From Pontibacter roseus DSM 17521 (lineage in GTDB: Bacteria; Bacteroidota; Bacteroidia; Cytophagales; Hymenobacteraceae), in the NCBI RefSeq assembly GCF_000373265.1, contig NZ_KB890766.1, positions 218,594 to 282,593 on the forward strand: DNA of 64,000 nucleotides, read 5' to 3'. Both the position numbers and the translations under genes were made by a program. The notes below the pieces were generated by a model. The model worked only from the letters and a program-made list of their open reading frames with translations. It was not told the origin of the DNA and ran no database searches. Positions 18,176 to 26,568 of the stretch are shown piece after piece. Within the stretch, counting starts at the first letter, position 1; each line of letters begins with the position of its first letter.

Positions 18176-18599
18176 ACTCGGGGGTTTGGATTACGAAGAT
18201 AATTTGAAGAATTAGTAATAAAAAATCAACCCTGGGGGTATGTTTGGTGGATAACTTGTTAACTTATTCAGCAGCTGGCCTATTGCTGTGGAAAAAATGG
18301 TTTGTGAATTTGTATAGAAGATGAATTCATCGATTTTGGCGGAGACACTGTGGAGGCTGGGTGTCTTTGAAACGGCAGCCACCCCAGGTAATCGTGACAG
18401 TCAGACAGAATGCGGTCAGCAGATAGAGCATGGCTTCATGAGATGGCTAGGTGTACAGGCGAGTTTTCAGGTATGGATTTGGAGGAGGGGCAGTTACAAA
18501 GCGCTGTACGGTTGAAGCGTAAAGGCAACAGCGAAGCCAGAACTCAGGTATAAGCGGAGTGATTTGAGTGCAATTCAATTACTTAACCCAAGCAGGCCT
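18176..18599. other. 424-bp divergent spacer
   Basis: Separates bioB (minus) from the membrane protein gene (plus). It should hold the biotin operon promoter near its left edge. A single TTGTTAAC at about 18257 resembles a half operator but has no partner. A 64-codon frame at 18321-18515 shows no domain or composition that makes it convincing. Confidence 0.5.
18194..18201 (-). promoter_or_regulatory. Weak candidate -7 element for bioB operon
   Basis: TATCTTCG on the minus strand is one base off TAnnTTTG and would give a leader of about 12 bases before the bioB ATG. No matched -33 element and no paired BirA-type operator were found. Confidence 0.25.
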
Positions 18600-19358
18600 A
18601 TGTATCAGACTTCTACGTTGGAGAACAAAAAACAGGTATTCGTGACTCCTGAGGGAGTAGTCAAGTGGCTGGGCGTGGTTGTTTTTATCCTGTTGTTGGC
18701 CAATATCACCGGCATCGTACTGGAAAACATTGTGCAATCGGAGGCCAGGTTTACCCGCATACTAGTGCGCTACTTCGATTTCAATGGCGAGAGCAACATA
18801 CCTGCCTTCTTCTCCTCGATCATTCTGCTGCTATCCGCTGCTATACTCTTCCTGATATACAAACAGCGAAGACACCAGGGCAAAACCAGGTATACCAGGC
18901 AATGGCTCCTGCTGGGGCTGCTGTTCGTTTTCCTGGCAGTGGATGAGAACGTGCAGTTACATGAACACGTGGCTGAGTTTGTGCGGCCACAACTGGGCAA
19001 CGACCTGTCTGGCTTTCTGCACTGGGCCTGGGTGGTGCCATACGCTGTACTTACAGTGGCTGTGATGTTCTATTTCCTAAGGTTTGTGCTGCATCTTCCG
19101 CCGTTCACCCGTAGACTGGTTTTCATAGCAGGAGCCCTGTTTGTGACAGGTGCGCTCGGGCTGGAGCTGTTTGAAGGGTACCTCTACAAGCGGTATGGCA
19201 TCGACCATCTCTACAACCGGATACTGTATTGCCTAGAAGAACTGATGGAGATGAGTGGAGTCGTGCTTTTCATTTACGCCCTGCTCCATTACCTGGCGCA
19301 GCGGGATACCCAGGTGGCACTCGTTCCGAAGGAGAATGCAGCATTGCAGCCGAAGTAA
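18600..19358 (+). CDS. Multi-pass membrane protein, unknown function
   Basis: About 252 aa with roughly six hydrophobic segments: WLGVVVFILLLANITGIVL, FFSSIILLLSAAILFLIY, WLLLGLLFVFLAV, a stretch from WAWVVPYAVLTVAVMFYFL, LVFIAGALFVTGALGLELF, and VVLFIYALLHYLA. Charged residues lie at or inside membrane segments: DENVQLHEH, LELFEGYLYKRYG and LEELMEMSG, suggesting a metal or proton site, though no family is recognised. Start is uncertain: ATG at 18600 is used; an in-frame TTG at 18564 would add 12 residues. It stands alone between the biotin operon and the helicase gene. Confidence 0.75.
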   Translation: MYQTSTLENKKQVFVTPEGVVKWLGVVVFILLLANITGIVLENIVQSEARFTRILVRYFDFNGESNIPAFFSSIILLLSAAILFLIYKQRRHQGKTRYTRQWLLLGLLFVFLAVDENVQLHEHVAEFVRPQLGNDLSGFLHWAWVVPYAVLTVAVMFYFLRFVLHLPPFTRRLVFIAGALFVTGALGLELFEGYLYKRYGIDHLYNRILYCLEELMEMSGVVLFIYALLHYLAQRDTQVALVPKENAALQPK

Positions 19359-19386
19359 AACCAAAGCGGCTGCGCCAGAATATTCG

Positions 19387-19394
19387 TACCTTTG
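19387..19394 (+). promoter_or_regulatory. Candidate -7 element for the helicase gene
   Basis: TACCTTTG matches TAnnTTTG and predicts transcription from about 19401, 35 bases before the ATG. The -33 position (CAAAG) is not TTTG. Confidence 0.4.
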
Positions 19395-19435
19395 GCGTCG
19401 CCGGGCAGGTTGGCCGGTCTTTACAGCGCTTTACT

Positions 19436-20578
19436 ATGTCATTCGCATCGCTCGGCTTGTCGGCCCCTATTCTCAAAGCCATTCAGGAACAAGGCTATAC
19501 TTCTCCTTACCCTATCCAGACGGAAGCTATACCTGCCGTTCTGAAAGGAAGGGACATTTTAGGTATAGCCCAGACTGGCTCGGGCAAGACAGCCAGCTTC
19601 GCTTTGCCCCTATTGGAGATGTTCCAGAAGAAGCGCCCTACGCGGAACCGGTTTGTCAGCGCCCTGGTGCTGGTGCCTACCCGCGAGCTGGCGGTGCAGA
19701 TAGAGGAGGTTTTCAAGAACTTCGGCTACCGGCTGGACCGGCAGGTAAAAACGCTGGCGGTGTATGGGGGCGTGTCCATCAACCCCCAGATGATGAAGCT
19801 CAGCGGTACAGACGTGCTTGTTGCCACTCCCGGCAGATTGTTGGACCTAATTTCCAGCAACGCAGTGCAGCTCTCAGAAGTAGAAGTGCTGGTGCTGGAC
19901 GAGGCGGACAAGATGCTCAACCTGGGTTTTCAGGAGGAGGTGAATAAGATACTGGCCTTGCTGCCAGCCAAGCGCCAGAACCTGCTTTTCTCGGCCACAC
20001 TCAGCGGCGACGTAGACAGCCTGGTGGCAGCTTCCTTATCAGACCCATTGAAAATAAGCATACAGGAAGAGGCCTCTGTACCGGACCTCATCAAGCAAGT
20101 AGCCTACCAGGTGGCCCCCGAAAAGAAGGGACCGCTGCTGCGCTACCTCATCCGGCAAAACGACATGCAGCAGGTGCTGGTGTTCGCCTCCTCCATACGC
20201 ACAGCCGACAACGTGGCGGGCAAGCTGCAGAAGCACGGCATAGAGGCGGCCGCTTTTCATGGCGACAAGAGCCAGGGCGGCAGAACGGAAGCGCTCAGGC
20301 AATTCAAGGCAGGAAAGCTGCGCGTGCTCGTAGCCACAGACCTGGCATCCAGAGGTATAGACATCAAGTTTCTGCCTTACGTCATCAACTATGAGCTGCC
20401 CCGCTCCCCCAAAGATTACGTGCACCGCATTGGCAGGACCGGACGCGCCGAGGCCTCCGGAGAAGCCATATCGATTATCACCCCTGAGGATGCCCACCAC
20501 TTCAAAATCATCCAGAAGAAGATGGGCAGAAAGGTGGAGGTGCTGCCTACGGATGAATTCGATTTGCAAGGGCAGTAA
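19436..20578 (+). CDS. rhlE: DEAD-box RNA helicase, RhlE type
   Basis: ATP-dependent RNA helicase, about 380 aa. Start set at ATG 19436 (MSFASLGLSAPILKAI); the open frame runs 69 codons further up but overlaps the previous gene and has no family similarity. Motifs in order: Q motif GYTSPYPIQ, I AQTGSGKT, Ia PTRELAVQ, Ib ATPGRLLDL, II LDEADKML, III FSATL, IV VFASS, V VATDLASRGIDI, VI HRIGRTGRAE. The short C-terminal tail without a basic extension fits the RhlE group in Bacteroidota, which are often linked to cold growth and ribosome assembly (family knowledge). Confidence 0.93.
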   Translation: MSFASLGLSAPILKAIQEQGYTSPYPIQTEAIPAVLKGRDILGIAQTGSGKTASFALPLLEMFQKKRPTRNRFVSALVLVPTRELAVQIEEVFKNFGYRLDRQVKTLAVYGGVSINPQMMKLSGTDVLVATPGRLLDLISSNAVQLSEVEVLVLDEADKMLNLGFQEEVNKILALLPAKRQNLLFSATLSGDVDSLVAASLSDPLKISIQEEASVPDLIKQVAYQVAPEKKGPLLRYLIRQNDMQQVLVFASSIRTADNVAGKLQKHGIEAAAFHGDKSQGGRTEALRQFKAGKLRVLVATDLASRGIDIKFLPYVINYELPRSPKDYVHRIGRTGRAEASGEAISIITPEDAHHFKIIQKKMGRKVEVLPTDEFDLQGQ

Positions 20579-20613
20579 GCGGGGAGCACAGGTATAGCGG
20601 CCCCCTTCCCGGC

Positions 20614-22281
20614 TTACTTTTTACGCATCAGGTGGTTGAGGTCGCCTGCCCGGAACCAGCGGTAGCCGTAGGCTTCGAGCGTGATGAAGTGCTTGCCTTT
20701 GTCGTCTGCTTCGCTCTCGTAGTTGACCATCAGGTCCACCAGCCGGATTTCCTTTTCCTGCTCTTCCTTGCGGGTCTGCTTCAGGTCCAGCACCACTTCG
20801 TGGGCCTTCTCGTCGAAGTTGTGCAGAATGAGGAGTGAACTGCCTTGCCAACTGTAGTGCATACATAATACGCTGGCCTTGTTGGTCTGTAGTATCTGCC
20901 ATTCTCCCCAGCCTATCTCGGTACATTCCTGACGCAGGCGTATGAGCGCAGTCATCCAGTTCAGCAGCGAGTTGGGTTCACGGCGCTGCGCCTCCACATT
21001 AACGTGGTGGTAGGAGTAAGGGCCTTTGTCAATGACCGGGTGTACCAGCTTCTCCGCCTTCGAGAAACCGGCCTGGAAGTCATCTGTCCATTGCATGGGC
21101 GTACGCACAGCGTCCCGCTCCTTCAGGCTCAGGTCATCGCCCAGACCTAATTCATCGCCGTAGCGGATGACGGGTGTGCCGGGAAGTGAGAACATCAGGC
21201 TGTAGGCGAGCTCCGTCTGCTGCCTATTCCCGAGCATAGTGGAGAGCCTCCTGCGGATGCCTCTGTCATAGAGTTGCATGTTTTTATCCGGGCCAAAACG
21301 TGCGAAAACCTTCTCGCGTTGCTCATCGGTCAGGCGGCCCAGGTCCAGCTCGTCGTGGTTGCGCAGGAAGTGCGCCCACTGCACCGTAGGGAAGTGCGTG
21401 CGGGTCTGCTCCAGCGCGTCCACAAGCGGCTCAATGTCACCGGTGGCCAAGGCGTAGAACATGTGCTGGTTGACATAGAAATTGAACATCATCTGGATAC
21501 CGTCGCCTTCCTCTCCAAAGTATGTCTTGTTCTCGTCGGGGAGCACGTTGGCCTCTCCGAGCAAGATGGCATCGCCCCGGCGCCACTGCAGGAAGCGGCG
21601 CATCTCACGAAGGTACTCGAAGTTGAGCGTAGGCTTTGCCGCGCCGGGTTTGGGCGATTCAATCATGAAGGGCACGGCATCTACCCGGAAACCACTTACC
21701 CCCAGTTGCAGCCAGAATCCCATGATTCGGCTGATTTCTTCCCTGACTTTGGGATTATCCATGTTGAGGTCAGGTTGGAATTTGTAGAAGCGGTGGTAGT
21801 ACCAGGCTTTGGCTTTGTTATCGAACGTCCAAGTGGATTCCTGCACACCCGGAAAAACCATTCCTTCGTCCCAATCGGAAGGCTTTTCTTTGGACCACAC
21901 GTACCAGTCGCGGTGTAGGGCGTCTTCGCTGCTGCGGGCATTCTGGAACCAGGGGTGTTGGTCAGAGGTATGGTTTACCACCAAATCGATGATGACTTTG
22001 ATGCCGCGCTTGTTGGCCTGGTGCATGAACTCCACGAAGTTGCCGCTGGATCCATGCCGCGGGTCCACGCCGTAGTAGTCGTAGATGTCGTAGCCGTTGT
22101 CTTTGTTGGGAGTGGGTTGAAAAGGAGCCAGCCAGATGGTGTCAACGCCCATGGCGTTAAGGTAATCGAGGCGGCGGGTGAGACCTTCAAAGTCACCTAC
22201 GCCGTCGCCGTTCAGGTCCATGAACGTCTCCAGGTCCAGGCTATAAATAATGGCGTTTTTGTACCAGAGCTCTTCAAGCAT
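20614..22281 (-). CDS. GH13 alpha-amylase-family enzyme, trehalose synthase-like
   Basis: 555 aa, close to the catalytic part of TreS (maltose alpha-D-glucosyltransferase). Conserved GH13 regions: GVDTIWLAPFQPTPNKDNGYDIYDY, DLVVNHTSDQHPWF, GFRVDAVPFM with the nucleophile Asp, ILLGEANVL with the acid Glu, and FLRNHDELDL. The tail VIRYGDELGLGDDLSLKERDAVRTPMQW is characteristic of TreS/oligo-glucosidases. There is no fused maltokinase domain and no maltokinase gene next to it. It stands apart from the treY-malQ operon at 59-64 kb. Interconversion of maltose and trehalose is the best guess; an alpha-glucosidase hydrolysing oligosaccharides is the alternative. Confidence 0.8.
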   Translation of the reverse strand: MLEELWYKNAIIYSLDLETFMDLNGDGVGDFEGLTRRLDYLNAMGVDTIWLAPFQPTPNKDNGYDIYDYYGVDPRHGSSGNFVEFMHQANKRGIKVIIDLVVNHTSDQHPWFQNARSSEDALHRDWYVWSKEKPSDWDEGMVFPGVQESTWTFDNKAKAWYYHRFYKFQPDLNMDNPKVREEISRIMGFWLQLGVSGFRVDAVPFMIESPKPGAAKPTLNFEYLREMRRFLQWRRGDAILLGEANVLPDENKTYFGEEGDGIQMMFNFYVNQHMFYALATGDIEPLVDALEQTRTHFPTVQWAHFLRNHDELDLGRLTDEQREKVFARFGPDKNMQLYDRGIRRRLSTMLGNRQQTELAYSLMFSLPGTPVIRYGDELGLGDDLSLKERDAVRTPMQWTDDFQAGFSKAEKLVHPVIDKGPYSYHHVNVEAQRREPNSLLNWMTALIRLRQECTEIGWGEWQILQTNKASVLCMHYSWQGSSLLILHNFDEKAHEVVLDLKQTRKEEQEKEIRLVDLMVNYESEADDKGKHFITLEAYGYRWFRAGDLNHLMRKK

Positions 22282-22408
22282 TGTAATAGGGGTTGGTTAA
22301 TGATGTGTTCCGTCTATACGGGAACCAACCCTTAAAAGTAGGCGGCAAAGGGAGAAAGACCAGGCTGCTAAGGTATAGCCGAGGTGAATATGGAGGGGCT
22401 CGCGTGAC

Positions 22409-22858
22409 CTAAAGTGCAGGCTTCTTTGCCTGCCATACCGCATACGACATCTCAAATTTGATTTCCCCTTTGCCATGCAGGCCAACTTCTTTCCAGCCCT
22501 GCTTTCGGTAAAATAGCGCGGCCCTGGTGCCGGGGTCTGTGCCCAGCCAGATGGTTTCTTTCGTCTTCCGGAAGTACCAGTCCAGCATCAGGTCGTGGAG
22601 GCACTTGCCTATACCTTGGCCTTCGTGCTCCGGTCTCAGGAAAAGCGCCCACACGTTGTGGTTCTGCAGGTCCACGATAGAGAACCCCGTCACCTGACCA
22701 TCCACTTCGCATACCCACCCTTTACCGCGCTCGGTCAGATATAGCGCACAGAGTTCGTCAGTCACCAATGCAGGGTCTGACAGGATATTTTCCCTGACGG
22801 AGTGGCGGACGAGTTGGAGCTGGGGTATGTCGGCGGTGTTGGCTTCTCTGTAGTGCAT
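22409..22858 (-). CDS. GNAT-family N-acetyltransferase
   Basis: 149-aa single-domain acetyltransferase. The fold marks are REANTADIPQLQLVRHSV at the N-terminus, the strand GFSIVDLQNHNVWALFLRPEHEGQGIGKCLHDLML containing the acetyl-CoA loop EGQGIG, and the late segment TRAALFYRKQGWKEVG. No substrate can be named. It stands about 125 bases downstream of the TreS-like gene start on the same strand and is probably an independent unit. Confidence 0.85.
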   Translation of the reverse strand: MHYREANTADIPQLQLVRHSVRENILSDPALVTDELCALYLTERGKGWVCEVDGQVTGFSIVDLQNHNVWALFLRPEHEGQGIGKCLHDLMLDWYFRKTKETIWLGTDPGTRAALFYRKQGWKEVGLHGKGEIKFEMSYAVWQAKKPAL

Positions 22859-22875
22859 CGTCTAAGATAAACAAA

Positions 22876-22902
22876 AAACCCTTGCCTGTTGAGCAAGGGT
22901 TT
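22876..22902 (-). terminator. Terminator of the MORN-repeat gene
   Basis: 10-bp perfect stem AAACCCTTGC / GCAAGGGTTT with a 7-base loop, followed on the minus strand by a T-run. It lies just past the stop of the gene at 22925. Confidence 0.8.
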
Positions 22903-22924
22903 ATGAGATTATGAGTAAGGTGGT

Positions 22925-24241
22925 TTACTTTGATTTCTCTTCCACGACCGCACCGTTACGGTACAGGATGGTGTTGTATACCTTGCCTTCCGGGTTGTGG
23001 TACTTCCAGGTGCCGGTGGCTTTGTTGTTGCGGTGCTGGCCCAATACCTCCACTTTTCCATCCTCGAAGTACTGCTTGTGCGAACCGAAGCGTAACCCAT
23101 CCTTGTAGCTCGTCTCGGACTTCAGTTTACCGCTTGGGTAGAACTCCTGGCTGCTGAGGATTTTCCCGCTCTCGTATTTGTACTTCTCTTTGATTTGACC
23201 ATTCTCGTGGTACACCAGGCGCTCGCCTACCAGTTTGTCGGCGTTGTAGCTTTCGGCCACCGATACCTTTTTGCCGGGCTCGTCAAAATATTCTTTCCAG
23301 TTGCCGGTGCGCAGCTTGTTCTTATACTGCTCTTCTGCCTTTATATTTCCGGAAGGGTAGTAGGTGGTGATTTTGCGGTCGTCGCCGTTATTGCTGTAAG
23401 TTCCTTCCTCCTTGAGTTTGCCGTCTTCATAGAACACCTGCGAAAGGCCTTGTATCTGTCCGTTGCGGTAGGTGACCATACCTCTGGGTTTCCCGCTCTC
23501 GAAGTAGGATTTGGAGGGACCGTGCATCTTGCCGGACACGAAGCTGCCCTCAGTGCTCAACTTGCCGCTGCGGTAGTAGCTCTTGAAGCTGCCATTGCGC
23601 TGGCCCGCCACGTTCACCACCTCTGTCTCCAACTGGCCGTTGTCGTGGTAGGTTTTATAGGAGCCCTCCAGCATGCCGTTGCGGTAGGTGGCGTCTGTCT
23701 CCAGGTTGCCGTTCTCGAAATAGGTTTTGGCAGGTCCGTTCTGCTTGCTGTTGCTATAGGTTATCTCTGATTTGAGTTTGCCGTTCGGATAATACTCGCG
23801 CACCAGTCCTTCGGGAAAGCCGTTGACAAAAGAGGTTTCTTTGCGGACGGAGCCATCGGCATAGAAGGTGCGGAACACGTCGCTCTGCTGGTCTTTGTCA
23901 TAGCTGCCTTCTTGCAAGAGGCGACCGTCCGGGTGGAAGGCCCTGAACGGACCCTGCTTCTGGTCCTGCACATAGGTTACCTGCAGCTTGGGTTTGCCAT
24001 TGGGGTAGAACTCCGTGAAGACACTGTCTTTCTTGCCCTCCACGAACTTGGCGAATGCCTCCCGCTCTCCGGTAGGGTAGTAGCGGGTATAGTGGCCTAC
24101 TATGGAGGAATCGGGAGTGATGAAGTATACCTCCTTGACGGCGGTCATGGCCTCGTCGTGGAAGGTGGTGACTTTCGTCTGCGCGTATGCCGCTGTCTGC
24201 ACCAGCGCCAGTACCAGCAAAGTGGAAAGGAATTTTGGCAT
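22925..24241 (-). CDS. Secreted MORN/YwqK-type repeat protein
   Basis: 438 aa with a signal peptide (MPKFLSTLLVLALVQTAAYAQ). The rest is built almost wholly of about 16 repeats of ~23 residues with the core [KRT]xYYxxGxL and then a strand ending xxYxxG, e.g. TEFYPNGKPK, REYYPNGKLK, KTYFENGNLE, KSYYRSGKLS, KQYFEDGKVE. This is the MORN-variant repeat labelled 'YwqK family antitoxin' in databases, a label that does not imply toxin-antitoxin function here. The signal peptide places it in the periplasm or outer membrane. Function is unknown; a repeat scaffold that binds surface or protein ligands is plausible. Confidence 0.85.
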   Translation of the reverse strand: MPKFLSTLLVLALVQTAAYAQTKVTTFHDEAMTAVKEVYFITPDSSIVGHYTRYYPTGEREAFAKFVEGKKDSVFTEFYPNGKPKLQVTYVQDQKQGPFRAFHPDGRLLQEGSYDKDQQSDVFRTFYADGSVRKETSFVNGFPEGLVREYYPNGKLKSEITYSNSKQNGPAKTYFENGNLETDATYRNGMLEGSYKTYHDNGQLETEVVNVAGQRNGSFKSYYRSGKLSTEGSFVSGKMHGPSKSYFESGKPRGMVTYRNGQIQGLSQVFYEDGKLKEEGTYSNNGDDRKITTYYPSGNIKAEEQYKNKLRTGNWKEYFDEPGKKVSVAESYNADKLVGERLVYHENGQIKEKYKYESGKILSSQEFYPSGKLKSETSYKDGLRFGSHKQYFEDGKVEVLGQHRNNKATGTWKYHNPEGKVYNTILYRNGAVVEEKSK

Positions 24242-24274
24242 AGGAATAAATATTACGGTTACTAGGGTAGAAGG

Positions 24275-24808
24275 CTATACCTTCTTTTTGGTAATCTCTT
24301 TAGCGACTAATTTCAGGAAGGGGTCTGCGTCTCTTACATATTTCTGCGCCAACTCAACCGCTTTTGCGTGGTTGACTTTGCTCAGGCTCATCAAGGCTCT
24401 TCTGATGACATACTTGTCGTCTTCCTGGTTAATCAGGTGCAGGAGCATCTTTTCACCACCCTCTACTTCTGTGTTTCCAAGCAGTTCGGCCATTTGCCAC
24501 CTGGCCTGCGGTTGGTCAGAATAAACAGCCTTTCGCACAAACCGAAGCTTGTTCTCCAGTTTCTCCTCTACGCTCCTCAGTACCCGTCCCGACTCATTAT
24601 CTATCGCCAGCGCATAAACGAGGAACTGGGCTAAATCGTGGTCGAAATCGCGGTCAAGCTGTTCCAGTGCCTCATTCGCCGCTTTGTACAGCTCGTCCCA
24701 GGCAGGGTACTCCACTTCCCATTCTCCCAGCCCTCTGTTCTCTGTATAGGTGTCGGGCGTCATGTTAGCCCACTCCCAAAATTTAGCCAGTTCAATCTCT
24801 AATGACAT
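24275..24808 (-). CDS. HEAT-repeat-like cytosolic protein
   Basis: 177 aa, no signal sequence. ATG at 24808 (MSLEIELAKFWEW) is used; the frame extends to a TTG 27 bases earlier that adds residues of low value. The C-terminal half has paired helices typical of HEAT repeats: KLRFVRKAVYSDQPQARWQMAELLG, GGEKMLLHLINQEDDKYVIRRALMSLSKV, AKAVELAQKYVRDADPFLKLVAKEI. Such small proteins are common and poorly characterised in Bacteroidota. It lies 33 bases upstream of the MORN gene start on the same strand, so the two may be co-transcribed. Confidence 0.8.
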   Translation of the reverse strand: MSLEIELAKFWEWANMTPDTYTENRGLGEWEVEYPAWDELYKAANEALEQLDRDFDHDLAQFLVYALAIDNESGRVLRSVEEKLENKLRFVRKAVYSDQPQARWQMAELLGNTEVEGGEKMLLHLINQEDDKYVIRRALMSLSKVNHAKAVELAQKYVRDADPFLKLVAKEITKKKV

Positions 24809-24879
24809 GCGTTCTTTAGTAGAGGTAAACACCAAAAGTATAAGAAACAGTTTACTATACAGGCGAAGTTATAAGCAAA

Positions 24880-24907
24880 GAAGCCCTACGTCCTAACGTA
24901 GGGCTTC
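24880..24907 (-). terminator. Terminator of the thiolase gene
   Basis: 11-bp perfect stem GAAGCCCTACG / CGTAGGGCTTC with loop TCCTAA, followed on the minus strand by TTTG. Lies 28 bases past the thiolase stop. Confidence 0.8.
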
Positions 24908-24935
24908 CTGCAAAAAATATACCGTTACCGGCGAA

Positions 24936-26120
24936 TTACATTTTCTCAATCACGAGGGCAGACGCGCCGCCACCGCCGTTGCAGATACCGGTCACACCGA
25001 TTTTTCCACCTTTTTTGTCGAGCACGTTGCAAAGCGTAGCCACGATGCGGGCTCCGGAGGCGCCAAGTGGGTGACCCAGGGAGACCGCACCACCGAACAC
25101 GTTCACGTTGCCGCCTTCCAAACCGAGCTTCTGGTTGTTGGCGATGGACACCACCGAGAAGGCCTCGTTGATTTCATAGAAATCCACTTCCTCTGGTGTT
25201 ACACCTGCGTTTTTCAGCGCTTTAGGTATAGCCAGGGCTGGTGTGGTTGTGAACCAGATAGGGTCCTGCTCTGCATCTGCGAAGCCACGGATTTTAGCAA
25301 TCGGCTTCACACCCAGCTCTTCAGCCATCTCTTTGCTCATGAGCAGGAGGGCAGCAGCGCCGTCGTTCAAAGTAGAGGCGTTGGCGGCCGTCACAGTGCC
25401 TTCCTTGTCGAACACAGGGCGCAGACCGGCCATCTTCTCGAAGTTGACCTTTCTGAATTCTTCGTCCTCTGTCACCAGGATAGGGTCTTTGCCACGCTGC
25501 GGAATCTCTATAGGAATGATTTCGTCCTTGAGCAGGCCGGCCTCTGCGGCGGCAGCCACTTTCTTGTAAGACTGCGTTGCATATTCATCCTGCATTTCAC
25601 GGGTGATTTTCATTTCGCGGGCGGTGTTCTCAGCCGCGTTACCCATGTGGAAGTCGTTGTATACGTCCCACAGACCGTCCTTCACCAGACCGTCAATCAT
25701 CTGGCCGTGGCCCATCTTGGCTCCGAAGCGGGCTTTGTCGAGGTAATAAGGCACATTGGACATGCTTTCCATACCACCTGCCACGATGATGTCTTTGTGG
25801 CCCAGCATGATGGCCTGCGCCGCGAACATGATGGCTTTGGTGCCAGATGCGCACACCTTATTCACAGTCGTACACTCCACCTCATAACCCAGACCAGCCT
25901 TCACAGCCGCCTGGCGCGCGGGAGCCTGCCCTACGTTAGCGGACAGTACATTGCCCATAATCACTTCCTGCACAAGGCTCTTGTCCACACCGGCTCTCTC
26001 GAGAGCGCCTTTGATAGCGGCTGCACCCAGGTCCGTAGCGGAAAGGCTAGCGAAAGCCCCGCCAAAGCTGCCAATCGGGGTGCGAACAGCCGAAATGATA
26101 TATACTTCTTTGATTTGCAT
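24936..26120 (-). CDS. Acetyl-CoA C-acetyltransferase (thiolase)
   Basis: 394-aa type II thiolase that joins or splits acetyl-CoA units. Start at ATG 26120 (MQIKEVYIISAVRTPIGSFGG), the canonical thiolase N-terminus; the open frame continues 65 codons upstream through spacer sequence. The acyl-accepting Cys is in TTVNKVCASGTKAIMFAAQ, then NEAFSV, GGAVSLGHPLGASGARI with the catalytic His, and CNGGGGASALVI with the second Cys. Residue pattern favours a biosynthetic/short-chain acetoacetyl-CoA thiolase over a FadA-type enzyme. No beta-oxidation or polyhydroxyalkanoate gene is adjacent. Confidence 0.92.
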   Translation of the reverse strand: MQIKEVYIISAVRTPIGSFGGAFASLSATDLGAAAIKGALERAGVDKSLVQEVIMGNVLSANVGQAPARQAAVKAGLGYEVECTTVNKVCASGTKAIMFAAQAIMLGHKDIIVAGGMESMSNVPYYLDKARFGAKMGHGQMIDGLVKDGLWDVYNDFHMGNAAENTAREMKITREMQDEYATQSYKKVAAAAEAGLLKDEIIPIEIPQRGKDPILVTEDEEFRKVNFEKMAGLRPVFDKEGTVTAANASTLNDGAAALLLMSKEMAEELGVKPIAKIRGFADAEQDPIWFTTTPALAIPKALKNAGVTPEEVDFYEINEAFSVVSIANNQKLGLEGGNVNVFGGAVSLGHPLGASGARIVATLCNVLDKKGGKIGVTGICNGGGGASALVIEKM

Positions 26121-26348
26121 AGTGATATTGTGTCTAATAGTTTTATAGAGTGTGAATTTATCAGGATTCAGGCTGAAAACCAAACAATCGTTAGGGTAAA
26201 GGCGATTTGTGTGGATTAACGGCTTCTTGGTGAAAGTGTTGAGGTAGGGGATATCGGTTACTGAGCTAGGTTCAGCTGCCCTTTCTTTCCAAGGCGGATG
26301 GGGAACGATTGTCATCCCCCTGCCCTAACTGTCATTCCTTTTCATTGT

Positions 26349-26526
26349 TGTCATTCCGACGAAAGGAGGAATCTATTACTCTTCCGGTAGCGAATCCAGC
26401 GTCAGCGCAGATGCGGCTTTTTGTGAGCTTCCTTTATAACTAGCTCTCATGTTTCACCGCCGTTTCCCGCTGCGCTCGCACCGGCGGCGGGTAGGGTAAC
26501 AGATTCCTCCTTTCGTCGGAATGACA
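26349..26526. repeat. MITE/REPIN-like element, copy 1 (repeat A)
   Basis: 178-bp element bounded by perfect 26-bp inverted repeats: 26349-26374 begins TGTCATTCCGACGAAAGG and 26501-26526 is its reverse complement. Inside are GCAGATGCGGCTTTT and a second hairpin (CCGCCG...CGGCGG around 26456-26488). A copy with the same ends and partly conserved interior lies at 54309-54509. No coding capacity. A further TGTCATTCC precedes both copies by about 20 bases. Confidence 0.85.
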
Positions 26527-26568
26527 GAAATAGGAGAATGGAGTGGAAGGTATGGCAGGAGAAGTCCA

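Noticed and set aside
18255-18265. BirA-like half operator TTGTTAAC upstream of bioB
   Set aside because: No second half site at 14-16 bases.
18321-18515. 64-codon open frame upstream of the membrane protein
   Set aside because: No domain, no RBS and odd composition; left as spacer.
25071-26219. 382-codon open frame on the plus strand
   Set aside because: Antisense to thiolase, His/Val-rich, no known domain.
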